Assembly (NCBI GenBank): GCA_913046365.1
Contig: CAJWRM010000009.1
Location: 16,016 to 80,015 of the forward strand
Length of the DNA: 64,000 nt
Source: an uncultured Flavobacteriales bacterium
GTDB taxonomy: Bacteria > Bacteroidota > Bacteroidia > Flavobacteriales_D > Crocinitomicaceae
Direction of reading: 5' to 3'
Below the pieces are notes generated by a model that had not been told where the DNA came from, searched no databases, and saw only the letters and a list, made by a program, of their open reading frames with translations. The translations under genes and the position numbers were made by a program. Positions 9,256 to 18,837 of this stretch are shown in pieces. How positions within the stretch are numbered: position 1 is the stretch's first letter; every line of letters begins with the position of its first letter.

Positions 9256-10805
9256 TGAAGCCTCAGTGGTTTCATGGTTATTACTGGTTAATTTTATTGG
9301 CGCTATTATTATATGTTCCCCTCATTTTATTTGGCGGATTTGGAACTTCAGATGATTTGTCGCTTGTGGCCCATGTTGGTTCTGATTATTGGCAAGATTT
9401 AAAATATAGTCTTTCGAGATCTGGTCATGTTTCACGACCCATATATGGCCTCATACAAACGACCGCGCTTCACTTATTTGGTTCAGGTTATTTGCTTTAT
9501 AATATTTTTCGCCTATTACTATGGACAGCTCTTGTTTATATTGCCCATCTTGTTTTTAAAAAGTCATTAGGAAGGAATAGAGGATTGTTGTTTTTGTTTT
9601 TTTTATCCTTTCCCATTTTTGCTTCTTCCCAGCTATTTAATGCGATGCAAACGGGATATATATTGTCGATCATCTTTTTTCTTTTAGCGCTTAGATCTAC
9701 TCAAAACCAAAATAGGAAGGGTACATTTCGTTTTTATTTCATTTATTTTTCGTGGTCTTTATTGGCTTTACTTTCTTGTGAAATAGTTTTCCCCTTGTTC
9801 CTTTTTCCGCTATTACAGCTATGGAGCAATTCCAAGAGCATCGTAAGGTTCAGGAATATATTGTTTACAACCGGATTAGTTTTTATAGCTGTACTCATTT
9901 TAAAGTTCGTGATTGGGCCATACTATCAGATTGGTGACGAAGTATATGGTTTTTCTTTATCTCATCATTCTATTTTACAAGGCTTCTATTATTTCTTTGC
10001 AATGTTTGTCGAGATTCCTTTGCTCTTGTTGGAGGTGATTCCCTTTTACGTATCTGAACCCTTATTATGGATGAGCTTATTAGTTATTCCTTTGGTGTAT
10101 TGCTCAAATTTAGCATCTAATACGAAATGGGACCAAAGAACCTTTCTGCATGCATTAATTACAATTTTTGCTTGCTGTTTCATTTTTGTTCTTTCGAATT
10201 ATCCGGCAGTAACTTATGGTTTATATAACAAAATGCTTCTTCCTAGTCATTTATTTATGTCCCTTGTCCTAGCTTTAGTTTGTATATGGCTTTTAAATAG
10301 TAGATTCTATCTTTTGTCTTATGTCATTGCTGTCTTATGGTTTGCCTCAATGGAAATGCAGGTGATTAATACCATTCGTTCTTGGGATAAAAGAACAGAG
10401 GTGTATGAGGATTTAGTCCCTTTGTTAGATAAACAGAATACCTTAGATTACGTATTTGTTGAGGTACCATATTTCTTAAATTCAAATTATAATAATGAGC
10501 CTGTTTTTTCACTTACTAAGGATTTCCAAGGTGGTCTTACGTTAAATGGTTATCGTGGCGATTCAGATTATATATTCACTTATACCCCAAGGATGCTAGA
10601 CAACCCTAATTACTGGTATCGGCATAATATTCATACAATTATTCAAGAATTGAATATCGATAGTTTTACTTTCTTTTCAGTGAAAGGAGAGAAGCGTAAT
10701 TTTACGAATATAGATCAATTTAAAGTGAGCCATTACCCAAACTTGAGATACGAATGTATTAGAGCAGAGCTTCGTTCTTTAATCTCTAAAAGTTTTAAGA
10801 AATGA
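9255..10805 (+). CDS. Polytopic membrane protein, GT-C glycosyltransferase-like
   Basis: 516 residues with about eleven hydrophobic segments spread over the first 400 residues and a soluble C-terminal tail of about 110 residues. The first membrane segment is followed by GGFGTSDDLSL with paired aspartates D33-D34, an arrangement like the acidic loop of GT-C lipid-linked-sugar glycosyltransferases (PMT/ArnT group). That suggests transfer of a sugar or other group from a polyprenyl carrier on the outer face of the inner membrane, but I do not recognise a named family, so the function is inferred only from topology. It overlaps hutU by 1 nt and the PI-PLC-like gene by 4 nt. Confidence 0.6.
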   Translation: MKPQWFHGYYWLILLALLLYVPLILFGGFGTSDDLSLVAHVGSDYWQDLKYSLSRSGHVSRPIYGLIQTTALHLFGSGYLLYNIFRLLLWTALVYIAHLVFKKSLGRNRGLLFLFFLSFPIFASSQLFNAMQTGYILSIIFFLLALRSTQNQNRKGTFRFYFIYFSWSLLALLSCEIVFPLFLFPLLQLWSNSKSIVRFRNILFTTGLVFIAVLILKFVIGPYYQIGDEVYGFSLSHHSILQGFYYFFAMFVEIPLLLLEVIPFYVSEPLLWMSLLVIPLVYCSNLASNTKWDQRTFLHALITIFACCFIFVLSNYPAVTYGLYNKMLLPSHLFMSLVLALVCIWLLNSRFYLLSYVIAVLWFASMEMQVINTIRSWDKRTEVYEDLVPLLDKQNTLDYVFVEVPYFLNSNYNNEPVFSLTKDFQGGLTLNGYRGDSDYIFTYTPRMLDNPNYWYRHNIHTIIQELNIDSFTFFSVKGEKRNFTNIDQFKVSHYPNLRYECIRAELRSLISKSFKK

Positions 10806-11875
10806 AGTTTTTGGTTTTTTATTGCATGGTTTTTTTTTCTAGCCTTTCTTTTGCACAACTCCCAAGTGATGATACTCCGTTGAATGAAATTAGAATTTTA
10901 GCTTCACACAATAGCTATAAAAAGAGGCCTCACCATAAGGTTTTACGTTTCTTGAAAAAGTTTCAGGATAAGCTAGGTGATCAAAACAATCCTGATTATA
11001 TTGATTATGGACATTTGCCTTTTTCAGAGCAATTTAATGACTATGGGATTAGAGGGATAGAGCTTGATGTCAATTATGATCCTGAGGGGGGGCGATACAA
11101 ACGCAGGCGGGTCAATTTATTCCTATTTGGTCAAAGACAACGTCTAAAAAGAGGGGGGTTAAAGAAGCCTGGATTTAAAATATTACACATTTCCGATGTA
11201 GACTTTGAAACCAATTATTTAACGCTTAAATCTGCCTTAAAAGATTTGAAGACTTGGAGCGAAGCACATTCTGGTCACTTACCAATTTATATCAATATCG
11301 AGGCTAAAGGCTCTCATCCTGCTGATGAATCTAAAGCACTCAAATTTTTGGGCTTTAAAACTTGTATCCCATTTGATTCTATGGCATATGTGAAATTAGA
11401 GGCTGAAATCAGGTCGGTGCTCAATCCAAATCAGATTTATAGTCCGAAGCATTTTAAGGATACGTGTTTAAGTTTGAGGTCAAGAATTAATACCATAGGG
11501 TGGCCAGCGCTAAAAGAGGTAAAGGGGAAGTTTATTTTTGTCTTAGAAGGCAGTAATCAACATTTATACAAATCTTTTATTGAGCCTATCATGTTTTATT
11601 ATGGTGACATTAATGACAAAAACACGGTCTTTTTATTAAGAAACAATGCCGTTACTAGCAGGGCGGATATTCATAATCTTGTTCCAAATTTCATTATTAG
11701 AACAAGGTCAGATTCTGGGACAAGAGAATCGAGAGAGAATGATTATCACACCTGGGAGTCTGCTTTAAAAAGTCATGCACAGATTATTTCTACAGATTAT
11801 TATAAAGCAGATTCAAGATTTAGCTCATACAGGGTAGGCTTCCCTAATGGCCTGTTTGGGCTGCTAAATCCTTAA
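10802..11875 (+). CDS. Secreted Ca2+-dependent phosphatidylinositol-specific phospholipase C-like protein
   Basis: 357 residues with a signal peptide (cleavage near LSFAQ). The ASHNSY motif places the catalytic histidine at H36 with metal ligand N37; GIELDV supplies E87 and D89; FKILHISDVDF supplies the second histidine H129; and INIEAKG supplies E167. This is the layout of the bacterial Ca2+-dependent PI-PLC-like family, TIM-barrel enzymes that cleave the phosphodiester of inositol phospholipids. A different glycerophosphodiester substrate is possible. It has no T9SS domain, so a periplasmic or outer-membrane location is likely. The ATGA overlap with the membrane protein gene suggests coupled translation. 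It converges with the PpiD-like gene with no intergenic base. Confidence 0.75.
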   Translation: MKFLVFYCMVFFSSLSFAQLPSDDTPLNEIRILASHNSYKKRPHHKVLRFLKKFQDKLGDQNNPDYIDYGHLPFSEQFNDYGIRGIELDVNYDPEGGRYKRRRVNLFLFGQRQRLKRGGLKKPGFKILHISDVDFETNYLTLKSALKDLKTWSEAHSGHLPIYINIEAKGSHPADESKALKFLGFKTCIPFDSMAYVKLEAEIRSVLNPNQIYSPKHFKDTCLSLRSRINTIGWPALKEVKGKFIFVLEGSNQHLYKSFIEPIMFYYGDINDKNTVFLLRNNAVTSRADIHNLVPNFIIRTRSDSGTRESRENDYHTWESALKSHAQIISTDYYKADSRFSSYRVGFPNGLFGLLNP

Positions 11876-14125
11876 TTAATTCCTAACGCTAAGCTGTAAC
11901 AGCTTTCTGTTGTCGATAATATCTGCTTTCTTGTATAAACCATTAATCAAAAAGCTTTCTTCAGAGGGCTTTCTATTTTGGTTGTAATTGATGGGAGATT
12001 TAACCATTTTACCGATTAACTCTGTATTCATTTGTTCTTTTTCAACCTTAAAGCTTTTCTTGTCAACAGGTACATTTGCTGACTTTATAAATATCTTATA
12101 AACACCATTTTCCCCCGCCATTGCATCAAGAGAGATGTTTTCCTTGTTGTTCTTCTCTGAAAATAATGCACCTCCGATTTTAGGGTCTATATTGTTTAGG
12201 CTCTTCAATGTAACTGATGGAGACTGAACCTGTAAATTCTGTTCTTTTACAAGGTCTTGAATTGATTTCCCTTCGAATTCCTTTACAATCATTTGGGCTT
12301 TCAAGTCTCGCACATAATTCTTTCGAATTTCATCTTCAACTTCATTAAAGCTTGGTGATCCTTTGGACCTTGTTGAATAGACCATGCCAATCACATAGGT
12401 GTTTTTATCTCTTATCGGTCGACCGACAAGGGTCCCGACTTGCGCTCCTTCTTTGTATGCCGCTCTAATTAGACGATCTCCAGCACTTACAGTATTTAAG
12501 TAGTTTTCAGGAACGACAGGACTGTTATCTGTTAATTTTACTGCTCTCGGCTTATAGGATTTAGCCCTTACAATCGAATCAAAAAAGCTTCTGATTTCTT
12601 TCTGTGATTTCAATTTAGTAATTCCTTGATAAAGGGAGCTAAGCATATTGTCGGACTCTTTTTCTTTTAAACTCATCGTTTCTTCCGAAGGTTTGAATTC
12701 CTTAAAAATGGTTGCCAGTTTTGGTAGGCTCTTTTCATCCTTTTCAAGAACTTCAACAATGTGCGTTCCCAATTTAGACTGAACAATTCCAATTGTACCT
12801 ACTGGATTATTGGTGCAAAACGCTGAAATCTCATTTCCGTAAAATTTCGTTCTATTTTGCTCAGGATAGTTTAAAGTAAGTTCTAGTAAGTTGTCAAATT
12901 CAACACTTGCATCGGCAGAGTTTGTTCTAGCTAAGTTTTCAAACAAGGGATTTCTATCTTTTATTTTTTGTAGCTGACCAAGCAAAGTTTTAGATAAGGC
13001 AACAATCATAGCTGAGTCTCTTTCTGCACTAACTTCCAAAAGGATGTGTCTTGCTTTGATCCGTGAAGGTGTTTTTCCTAAGACCTTTGATACTGCATAA
13101 TAGTTCAAACCATTTGTTTTGGTCTTCATTTTTGGACCACAGGCATAAGGTCCTACAATAGTACCGGCAGGTGCGTTGGCAAAAGTGCTATCCATATTCT
13201 TGGGGTAGGTAAACAGTTCTTCAGCTTTAAAGTGTGCTTCAGGAACAAAGGTCGATCTTGAATTAAAGAAGGATAGCTTGATGTCGCTTTTTGAATTCGA
13301 ATAAATCGTATCGTTCTTTGCATTTTGTAATCCTTCTTTTAAGGATGCATACATTGTATTGAAATTGGCTGTATCCTTGGCTGAAGGAGATTCATCAATG
13401 CTGAAGAATTTAACCACCTTGTATGCCTCATCGCTTTGGTATTTTGAATCCCATTTATGATCCGAAAAATATGCTGAAAGCTCTGCCTCTTTGACCTCTA
13501 TATTCTCATTTGGAATACTATTCGTGTTTTTTAAGACATAGTCAATGTTTTTTCTTGCATTCTTTGCCGCGTAATCGTCCTCTGCTTCTATCGTTGAAAC
13601 ATATATCCCTTGTGAAACAACATCCAGATATTTTTGACGCATTCTCTGGTTAGCATAATAGCGCTTGATATCTTTCCATTGCCCCTTATCTTTTTTGATT
13701 TCACTAAGCTGCTTTTTTAATTTTACACGTCCGTCAATTTTAGATTGCTCCGTGATTTGGCCCGTTACTGAATCTGTAAAAAAGGATCTTATATTTTGGT
13801 CTGGACAAATATCAAATCCATCTGTCGCCATCAGATAGCTATTGAGTTCTTTATCTGAAACCGATATTCCTAATCCCTGATATTCCTTAGTCATCACAAG
13901 CGAATCCACTAATATCGGCCAGGCAGATTCTTGGTATCTCGACCTAAGATAGTTATAACGGTTGAGGTCTACTTTTTCTCCAAAAACATGACCAACGCCA
14001 TATTCCCCTTCAACACCGCCACCTCTGGTGCTAAAGTAATCTCCCGCAATAAAAGCGAGTAATGCAAGTCCAATAATGATTACAAGAAGAACTGACTTCT
14101 CTCTGATTTTACCAATTAATGCCAT
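11876..14125 (-). CDS. PpiD/SurA-like peptidyl-prolyl isomerase, membrane anchored
   Basis: 749 residues. A single N-terminal membrane anchor (about residues 11-29) is followed by a SurA_N-like chaperone region, a parvulin-type rotamase domain at about residues 357-462 (starts ARHILLEV, ends GTHIVEVLEK), and a second more degenerate region with GTLVGRPI and NTYVIGMV. PpiD-type proteins help newly exported proteins fold at the periplasmic face of the inner membrane. Bacteroidota members are about 700 residues, in line with this one. ATG start at 14125, a TATGTTTG promoter box 22 nt upstream. Confidence 0.88.
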   Translation of the reverse strand: MALIGKIREKSVLLVIIIGLALLAFIAGDYFSTRGGGVEGEYGVGHVFGEKVDLNRYNYLRSRYQESAWPILVDSLVMTKEYQGLGISVSDKELNSYLMATDGFDICPDQNIRSFFTDSVTGQITEQSKIDGRVKLKKQLSEIKKDKGQWKDIKRYYANQRMRQKYLDVVSQGIYVSTIEAEDDYAAKNARKNIDYVLKNTNSIPNENIEVKEAELSAYFSDHKWDSKYQSDEAYKVVKFFSIDESPSAKDTANFNTMYASLKEGLQNAKNDTIYSNSKSDIKLSFFNSRSTFVPEAHFKAEELFTYPKNMDSTFANAPAGTIVGPYACGPKMKTKTNGLNYYAVSKVLGKTPSRIKARHILLEVSAERDSAMIVALSKTLLGQLQKIKDRNPLFENLARTNSADASVEFDNLLELTLNYPEQNRTKFYGNEISAFCTNNPVGTIGIVQSKLGTHIVEVLEKDEKSLPKLATIFKEFKPSEETMSLKEKESDNMLSSLYQGITKLKSQKEIRSFFDSIVRAKSYKPRAVKLTDNSPVVPENYLNTVSAGDRLIRAAYKEGAQVGTLVGRPIRDKNTYVIGMVYSTRSKGSPSFNEVEDEIRKNYVRDLKAQMIVKEFEGKSIQDLVKEQNLQVQSPSVTLKSLNNIDPKIGGALFSEKNNKENISLDAMAGENGVYKIFIKSANVPVDKKSFKVEKEQMNTELIGKMVKSPINYNQNRKPSEESFLINGLYKKADIIDNRKLLQLSVRN

Positions 14126-14147
14126 AGCTGTTAATAATTTTAGTCTG

Positions 14148-14155
14148 CAAACATA
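14148..14155 (-). promoter_or_regulatory. Promoter -7 element (TATGTTTG) for the PpiD-like gene
   Basis: Minus-strand TATGTTTG fits TAnnTTTG and ends 22 nt before the ATG at 14125. No convincing TTG at -33. Confidence 0.4.
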
Positions 14156-14191
14156 CTAAGATTTAATGAGAAAGTGCAGTAAAACCAATAA

Positions 14192-14212
14192 AAAAAGGCC
14201 TATCGGCCTTTT
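14192..14212 (-). terminator. Intrinsic terminator overlapping a stop codon
   Basis: On the minus strand AAAAGGCC, loop GATA, GGCCTTTT then further Ts. The stop codon TAG at 14202-14200 lies across the loop and 3' arm, and the 5' arm encodes the last residues (KGR) of the 1498-residue protein. The run of A on the other side would make it work on the plus strand too, though nothing reads toward it. Confidence 0.8.
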
Positions 14213-17200
14213 CCTTTTCCATTGTTTTTGATTGGTGTTTCAGGAGGTGTTGGAGTCTCTTTTTCCTTTTTTGAATTTACTTTATTTCCGGAACTAGAAT
14301 TCGCTTTGGGTTGCCCACTTTTTGGTGCTTGCTTAGAGGAACTTCCTTTTGTACTTTGTCCTCCTTTCGGTTTGCTTGTTTTATTAGGCGTCTTATTTCC
14401 TTTATTACTCTTAGGACTTTTCCCATTGTTTATGTTTCCATTGTTCCCGTTGTTATTGTTTCCAGGGTTTTGAGGAGCCTCGATGGTTGGATTGTAAATC
14501 ACAGAAATATTTGAATTTGCCGCACCACAGGTATTTTGAATTCTAATGGCAAAAACATTATTTCCAGGTGTCAAATTAACTGTCGCACTTAGCATTTCTG
14601 TATTGCTATTGAAGCTAAATGGTACTGGAGAACCATTGAATGTGAACTGAATATTTGATTCGTCTAAAGCATTATTAGCCATAGCTTGAAGTGTGAAGCT
14701 TTCACTTGTAACTACAGTATTCACAAGTGCAGGATTGATCCAATTAACCGATGGGTTTTTACATCTTAGAATTGAAATCGTCTCTGAATCAGAACCACAA
14801 GGGCTAACAGCATAAATTACGATGGTATTCATTCCATTAATTAGCGGAATAGAGCCAGTTAACGTGCCATTTGTAATTTGAAAATATGAGCTGGCAACAC
14901 TATGGCCGTTCACGCTAATTGTTACGGTTGTGCTTGCAGCGTAATTATTTATCCCTACGGTCAAAGGAACAGCCGATGTCATGATTACGGATGGCGTTGA
15001 ACTATTCAATACAACATCAGGTATTAAACAAGGTTCATAAGTGATTGAGATACTTTCAGTATCCTCCCCACATGGATTTTTAGCGTTGATGACAACTGTA
15101 TTGATACCATCGCTTAGTGTAACCTGAGCTTTAATGATTCCATTATTATACGCAAATGGGACAGGAGATCCATTATTTGATAAGGTGATTTGACTTATGT
15201 CACTTATATTCGTCAGCTTTGCGATGATTTGAACCTTTTGAGATGTGCTTTGAATCGCATTACTTGTCGGAACTTTTAAGGTTATACTAGGTGGCTGACA
15301 ATCGTCATAAACAATTGTTAAGTTTTCACTTGCCTCTCCACATGGAGTATTTACAGTAATATTGAAATTATTTAAGCCTGGTCCAAGTGTTACATTACTT
15401 GACAATTTCCCTTTTACAAACGAAAAGTTGATGTTTTTCCCATTGTGCTTTACAGAGATTTCCTTGGCTAGCTTAACATTGCTCAAACTTGCCATTATAG
15501 TGTACGCAGAATTACTCACCGAAACATTGGTTCCTCCATTTAAAGCGCCCAAACTAGTTATTGAAATCGCAGGATCTTTGCAATCATTATAGATCACGTG
15601 TAATGTCTCTATTGCTGTTCCACAATCGTTAGAGGCACTAACAGTGAAGTAATTGTCTCCAGGAACAAGCGATATATTCCCTGATACAGTATTGTTCGCT
15701 GGATTGAATTGAAGGCCTGAAATATTCTTACCGTTTAGCTTATAGGATATGTTCTGTGACCCAAATATTTCATTCATGGTAATATTTAATGCTAAACCCT
15801 GCTGCAGTGTAATTAAGCCTGTTTGAACTCCATTAAACACAATGGAAGGTGCGATACAATTTTCAAAATCAATTGTAAATACTTCTGAATCTGAACCACA
15901 ATCGTTTTGTACATTAATAGATATTGTATTAATTCCTGGCACTAAAACAAGTGAGAAGCTTAATAGCTGATTTGTAAAAGAGGCAGCCGATAGATTCATT
16001 AGCTTACCATTCAGCTTAACACTGATATTATTCTTGATAACATCTGTACCTGTAATTTTAATATCAATGTTTTGATTCTGGTTGTTGCTTGTTGCTCCTG
16101 ACGCAGAAGGATGAATCAACTCAATAATTGGCGTTTCACATTGATTATAGATAATCGTATTGTTAATTGTTCCTTGGCCGCAGTCGTTGGCAAAGTCTAT
16201 TCGAATCAAATTTTGTCCTGGTTCTAGAGATAAATTACTTTGCAAGAGCCCTGTTGTTGGATTAAAACTGAAGCCAAATATCTGGTTGTTGTTTACAAAT
16301 AGTCTCACCATTGCCCCATCTGAGATTTCAAGTATGCTTGCTTGAACCATAACGTAAGGTGATTCAACCGTTGGACTTGCCATGTTCATGAATACCCCAG
16401 TTGGTGCTTTACAATTTGTATACTCAATATTTAGTCGATCCGTATCACTACCACAGTTGTTCGCAGCAGAGATGAAAAAAGTATTGTTTCCTTCAGCCAA
16501 TGTTACTGAAGCTGAAAATACATTTGTATTGAAATTATAGCTAAACAATAAAGGGTTTTGATTGATATCAGTAAATAAGATTTCTGAAGTGTTGTTTACA
16601 TTGAGAATTTGTGCGCTTATTGACATTACCCCTTGGTTAACTTGCGCGTCATTGGCATTTAAAATATTTACGACCGGTGAGGGACAAGGTGTATTGGTAT
16701 ATTCAATATTGATCTGGTCTGTATCCCCACCGCAGCTATTTATCGCAGAAATATAAAACGTGTTACTGCCTTGGACCAGGTTAACTGACGCGGTCATCGT
16801 TCTTGAATTGAAGTCATAGTTAAAGGGAAGCGCAACTTGGTTCGCGTTAGTGAAAGATATTTCAGAAATTGCGTTAACGTTTTCAATCTGTGCGCTAATA
16901 GATACCGTACCCTGAGCAACAGATGAATTGTTTCCGTTTAGGATGTTTACCATTGGAGATGGGCAATTTATGTTTGTATGCTGCACAGTTATTTGTTCAG
17001 CATCACTACCACAATTATTCGCTGCTGAAACATAAAAGAGGTTGTTTCCTTCTACAAGTGTAACTGTCGCAGTAAGCATATTGGTATTCGCATCAAAGCT
17101 AAATGGCAGATAAACTTGGTTTGCGTTCAAAAGCTTGATTTCAGCTGCGGTATTAACATTTTCAACTTGCACAGTAATAGACATCGTACCTTGAGTAATC

Positions 17201-18696
17201 GAAGCATTATTCGTATTCAAGATATTTACAATTGGCGAAGGGCAATTTATATTGGTGTATTGAACAATTATTTGTTCAGCGTCACTGCCGCAATTGTTTA
17301 CTGCAGAAACCTCAAAAATATTGTTTCCGTCAACAAGGATAACCGTTGCAGTAAGCATGTTCGTATTGACATCAAAATTAAATGGCAAAGAAACCTGGTT
17401 TGCATCCACAAGCTTAATATCACCCGCGTTATTGACATTTTCAACTTGTGCATTAATAGCCATTGTACCTTGAGCAACTGAAACATTATTTGTATTAAAA
17501 ATATTTACAATAGGCGAAGGACAGCTTGTAAATCCTGAAGAAGAGCTAGTCGTATTTTGGATATTTAGCCGTTCCAAGTCGGTGCCACAGTTTGTCGTCG
17601 CTTTAAGCGTAAATATATTATTTCCTGGCACCAAAGAAACGGTAGCCGTCACATTGTTCGTAGTAGCATCATAATCAAAAGGTAGAGGCATATTGTTCTT
17701 ATCTGTAAGCTTTATTTGACTTACAGCATTCACATTGGTCAACTTCGCATTTATCACTACAGTTCCCGCACCAGACGATGTGTTATTCGTGTTAAGAATG
17801 TCAACAATAGGTGTCGGACAGCTCGTGAATCCAGATGCTGATGGGTTAGATGCTGGTTGAGATGGACGCGTGTTATTTGAGCCACCAAGTCTTAATCTCA
17901 CAAATGCTGAGGTGTAGTGGTATAAATCATTTTCGAGTCTCGGTGCTTCTGAGACATAGCCATCAAATTGATCTCCACGTGTGAATGTTGTTTTATGCTC
18001 TAAACCAATTGATGCATTTCCAAAATCATATGCCAAACCAAATCCAAGGCTAGGCATAAAATATTTTTGTCTGTCGATCAGATTTGTCTCGAAGTCAAAG
18101 TCTAAGTCATTGTTTAGCATTTGCTCCTCAGTGTATAATAAAGTATTATCCCCAGTTTCATTAAGTGTCGTCAAGTCTGCCATAATTGATTTCCAAGAAA
18201 ACCCTAACCCTCCAAATATATATGGGTCTAGGCCTGTTTTTTCGCGTAACCGATTAAGGTGTATGACCAATTCAAGGCTCAGGCGATCCAATTTGGTATA
18301 ATAATTTGGTATAAATCCACCATAAGCGTTATTGTATTGATCATAGATCGATTGCGCATCCTCACTTATAGAGGTTATAGATGAATCTAGCTCCGAATTT
18401 TGTCCATACCAGTGGCCGCGTAGGTATCTACCTCTGAGGTCAAAACTCAACATTTTACCATATTCGTAATTAAAAGATTTACCAAGAAACAAACTCCATC
18501 CTGTCGGATTTGTAGACCTTAATGATTCTGATTGAGGCTCTCTTACATCCCATGAGTTGTCAATATCGGAACTGCTCCAAGTTGCTCCATAGTTAAATCC
18601 AATAAACCATTTGGAGTCATAGTTGTTTTTATCCTTTTGTCCATGGATGCTTCCACAGAGTAATAATGTCAATGGGAGGAGGTATAAGTTTTTCAT
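14200..18696 (-). CDS. Outer-membrane barrel protein with twelve tandem Ig-like domains and basic tail
   Basis: 1498 residues. Residues 1-20 are a signal peptide (cleavage at SIHGQ). Residues ~25-275 look like an outer-membrane beta barrel (WFIGFNYGATW, alternating strands, closing with YTSAFVRLRL). From C293 to about 1403 there are twelve tandem domains of ~90 residues, each opening with a Cys-x-x-Pro segment and carrying a second cysteine in a [NST]xCG motif near its end, which suggests one disulfide per domain. Domains 2-5 are closest to each other. The last ~95 residues are rich in Asn, Gly, Ser and Lys and strongly basic. No T9SS sorting domain is present, so anchoring would be through the barrel. 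I do not recognise a named family; adhesion or a structural surface role is an inference. Confidence 0.8.
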   Translation of the reverse strand: MKNLYLLPLTLLLCGSIHGQKDKNNYDSKWFIGFNYGATWSSSDIDNSWDVREPQSESLRSTNPTGWSLFLGKSFNYEYGKMLSFDLRGRYLRGHWYGQNSELDSSITSISEDAQSIYDQYNNAYGGFIPNYYTKLDRLSLELVIHLNRLREKTGLDPYIFGGLGFSWKSIMADLTTLNETGDNTLLYTEEQMLNNDLDFDFETNLIDRQKYFMPSLGFGLAYDFGNASIGLEHKTTFTRGDQFDGYVSEAPRLENDLYHYTSAFVRLRLGGSNNTRPSQPASNPSASGFTSCPTPIVDILNTNNTSSGAGTVVINAKLTNVNAVSQIKLTDKNNMPLPFDYDATTNNVTATVSLVPGNNIFTLKATTNCGTDLERLNIQNTTSSSSGFTSCPSPIVNIFNTNNVSVAQGTMAINAQVENVNNAGDIKLVDANQVSLPFNFDVNTNMLTATVILVDGNNIFEVSAVNNCGSDAEQIIVQYTNINCPSPIVNILNTNNASITQGTMSITVQVENVNTAAEIKLLNANQVYLPFSFDANTNMLTATVTLVEGNNLFYVSAANNCGSDAEQITVQHTNINCPSPMVNILNGNNSSVAQGTVSISAQIENVNAISEISFTNANQVALPFNYDFNSRTMTASVNLVQGSNTFYISAINSCGGDTDQINIEYTNTPCPSPVVNILNANDAQVNQGVMSISAQILNVNNTSEILFTDINQNPLLFSYNFNTNVFSASVTLAEGNNTFFISAANNCGSDTDRLNIEYTNCKAPTGVFMNMASPTVESPYVMVQASILEISDGAMVRLFVNNNQIFGFSFNPTTGLLQSNLSLEPGQNLIRIDFANDCGQGTINNTIIYNQCETPIIELIHPSASGATSNNQNQNIDIKITGTDVIKNNISVKLNGKLMNLSAASFTNQLLSFSLVLVPGINTISINVQNDCGSDSEVFTIDFENCIAPSIVFNGVQTGLITLQQGLALNITMNEIFGSQNISYKLNGKNISGLQFNPANNTVSGNISLVPGDNYFTVSASNDCGTAIETLHVIYNDCKDPAISITSLGALNGGTNVSVSNSAYTIMASLSNVKLAKEISVKHNGKNINFSFVKGKLSSNVTLGPGLNNFNITVNTPCGEASENLTIVYDDCQPPSITLKVPTSNAIQSTSQKVQIIAKLTNISDISQITLSNNGSPVPFAYNNGIIKAQVTLSDGINTVVINAKNPCGEDTESISITYEPCLIPDVVLNSSTPSVIMTSAVPLTVGINNYAASTTVTISVNGHSVASSYFQITNGTLTGSIPLINGMNTIVIYAVSPCGSDSETISILRCKNPSVNWINPALVNTVVTSESFTLQAMANNALDESNIQFTFNGSPVPFSFNSNTEMLSATVNLTPGNNVFAIRIQNTCGAANSNISVIYNPTIEAPQNPGNNNNGNNGNINNGKSPKSNKGNKTPNKTSKPKGGQSTKGSSSKQAPKSGQPKANSSSGNKVNSKKEKETPTPPETPIKNNGKGKGR
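14488..17820 (-). repeat. Twelve in-frame tandem repeats (~276 nt each)
   Basis: Coding repeats inside the 1498-residue protein. At protein level each unit begins CPSP.VNI.N or a diverged form and ends N.CGSD...I.Y. Units 2-5 share long stretches (about 60% by eye), units 6-12 are much more diverged, so recent duplication probably involved only the N-terminal units. Confidence 0.85.
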
Positions 18697-18774
18697 ATCA
18701 TTATGGGTTTCCTACTGATGTGTAATTATTGTGCCAAATTAATTAAAAATCGTACGAATTGCTTTATCCTATGA

Positions 18775-18799
18775 ATAAATAGGCTTGTATGCCTTTATT
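18775..18799 (-). terminator. Stem-loop, likely terminator of the YD-repeat-like gene
   Basis: AGGC/GCCT stem continued by a five A-T pair extension with one bulge, loop TTGTAT, located 39 nt after the stop of the gene ending at 18838. The tail is A/T rich rather than a pure T run. Confidence 0.4.
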
Positions 18800-18837
18800 T
18801 TATTATGCTTATGAGTAATTGTTAAAGTTCTGTTATT

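Noticed and set aside
17116..17481. A 121-codon plus-strand frame inside the repeat protein
   Set aside because: Antisense to the repeats of the 1498-residue protein; its own repetition only mirrors the coding repeats.
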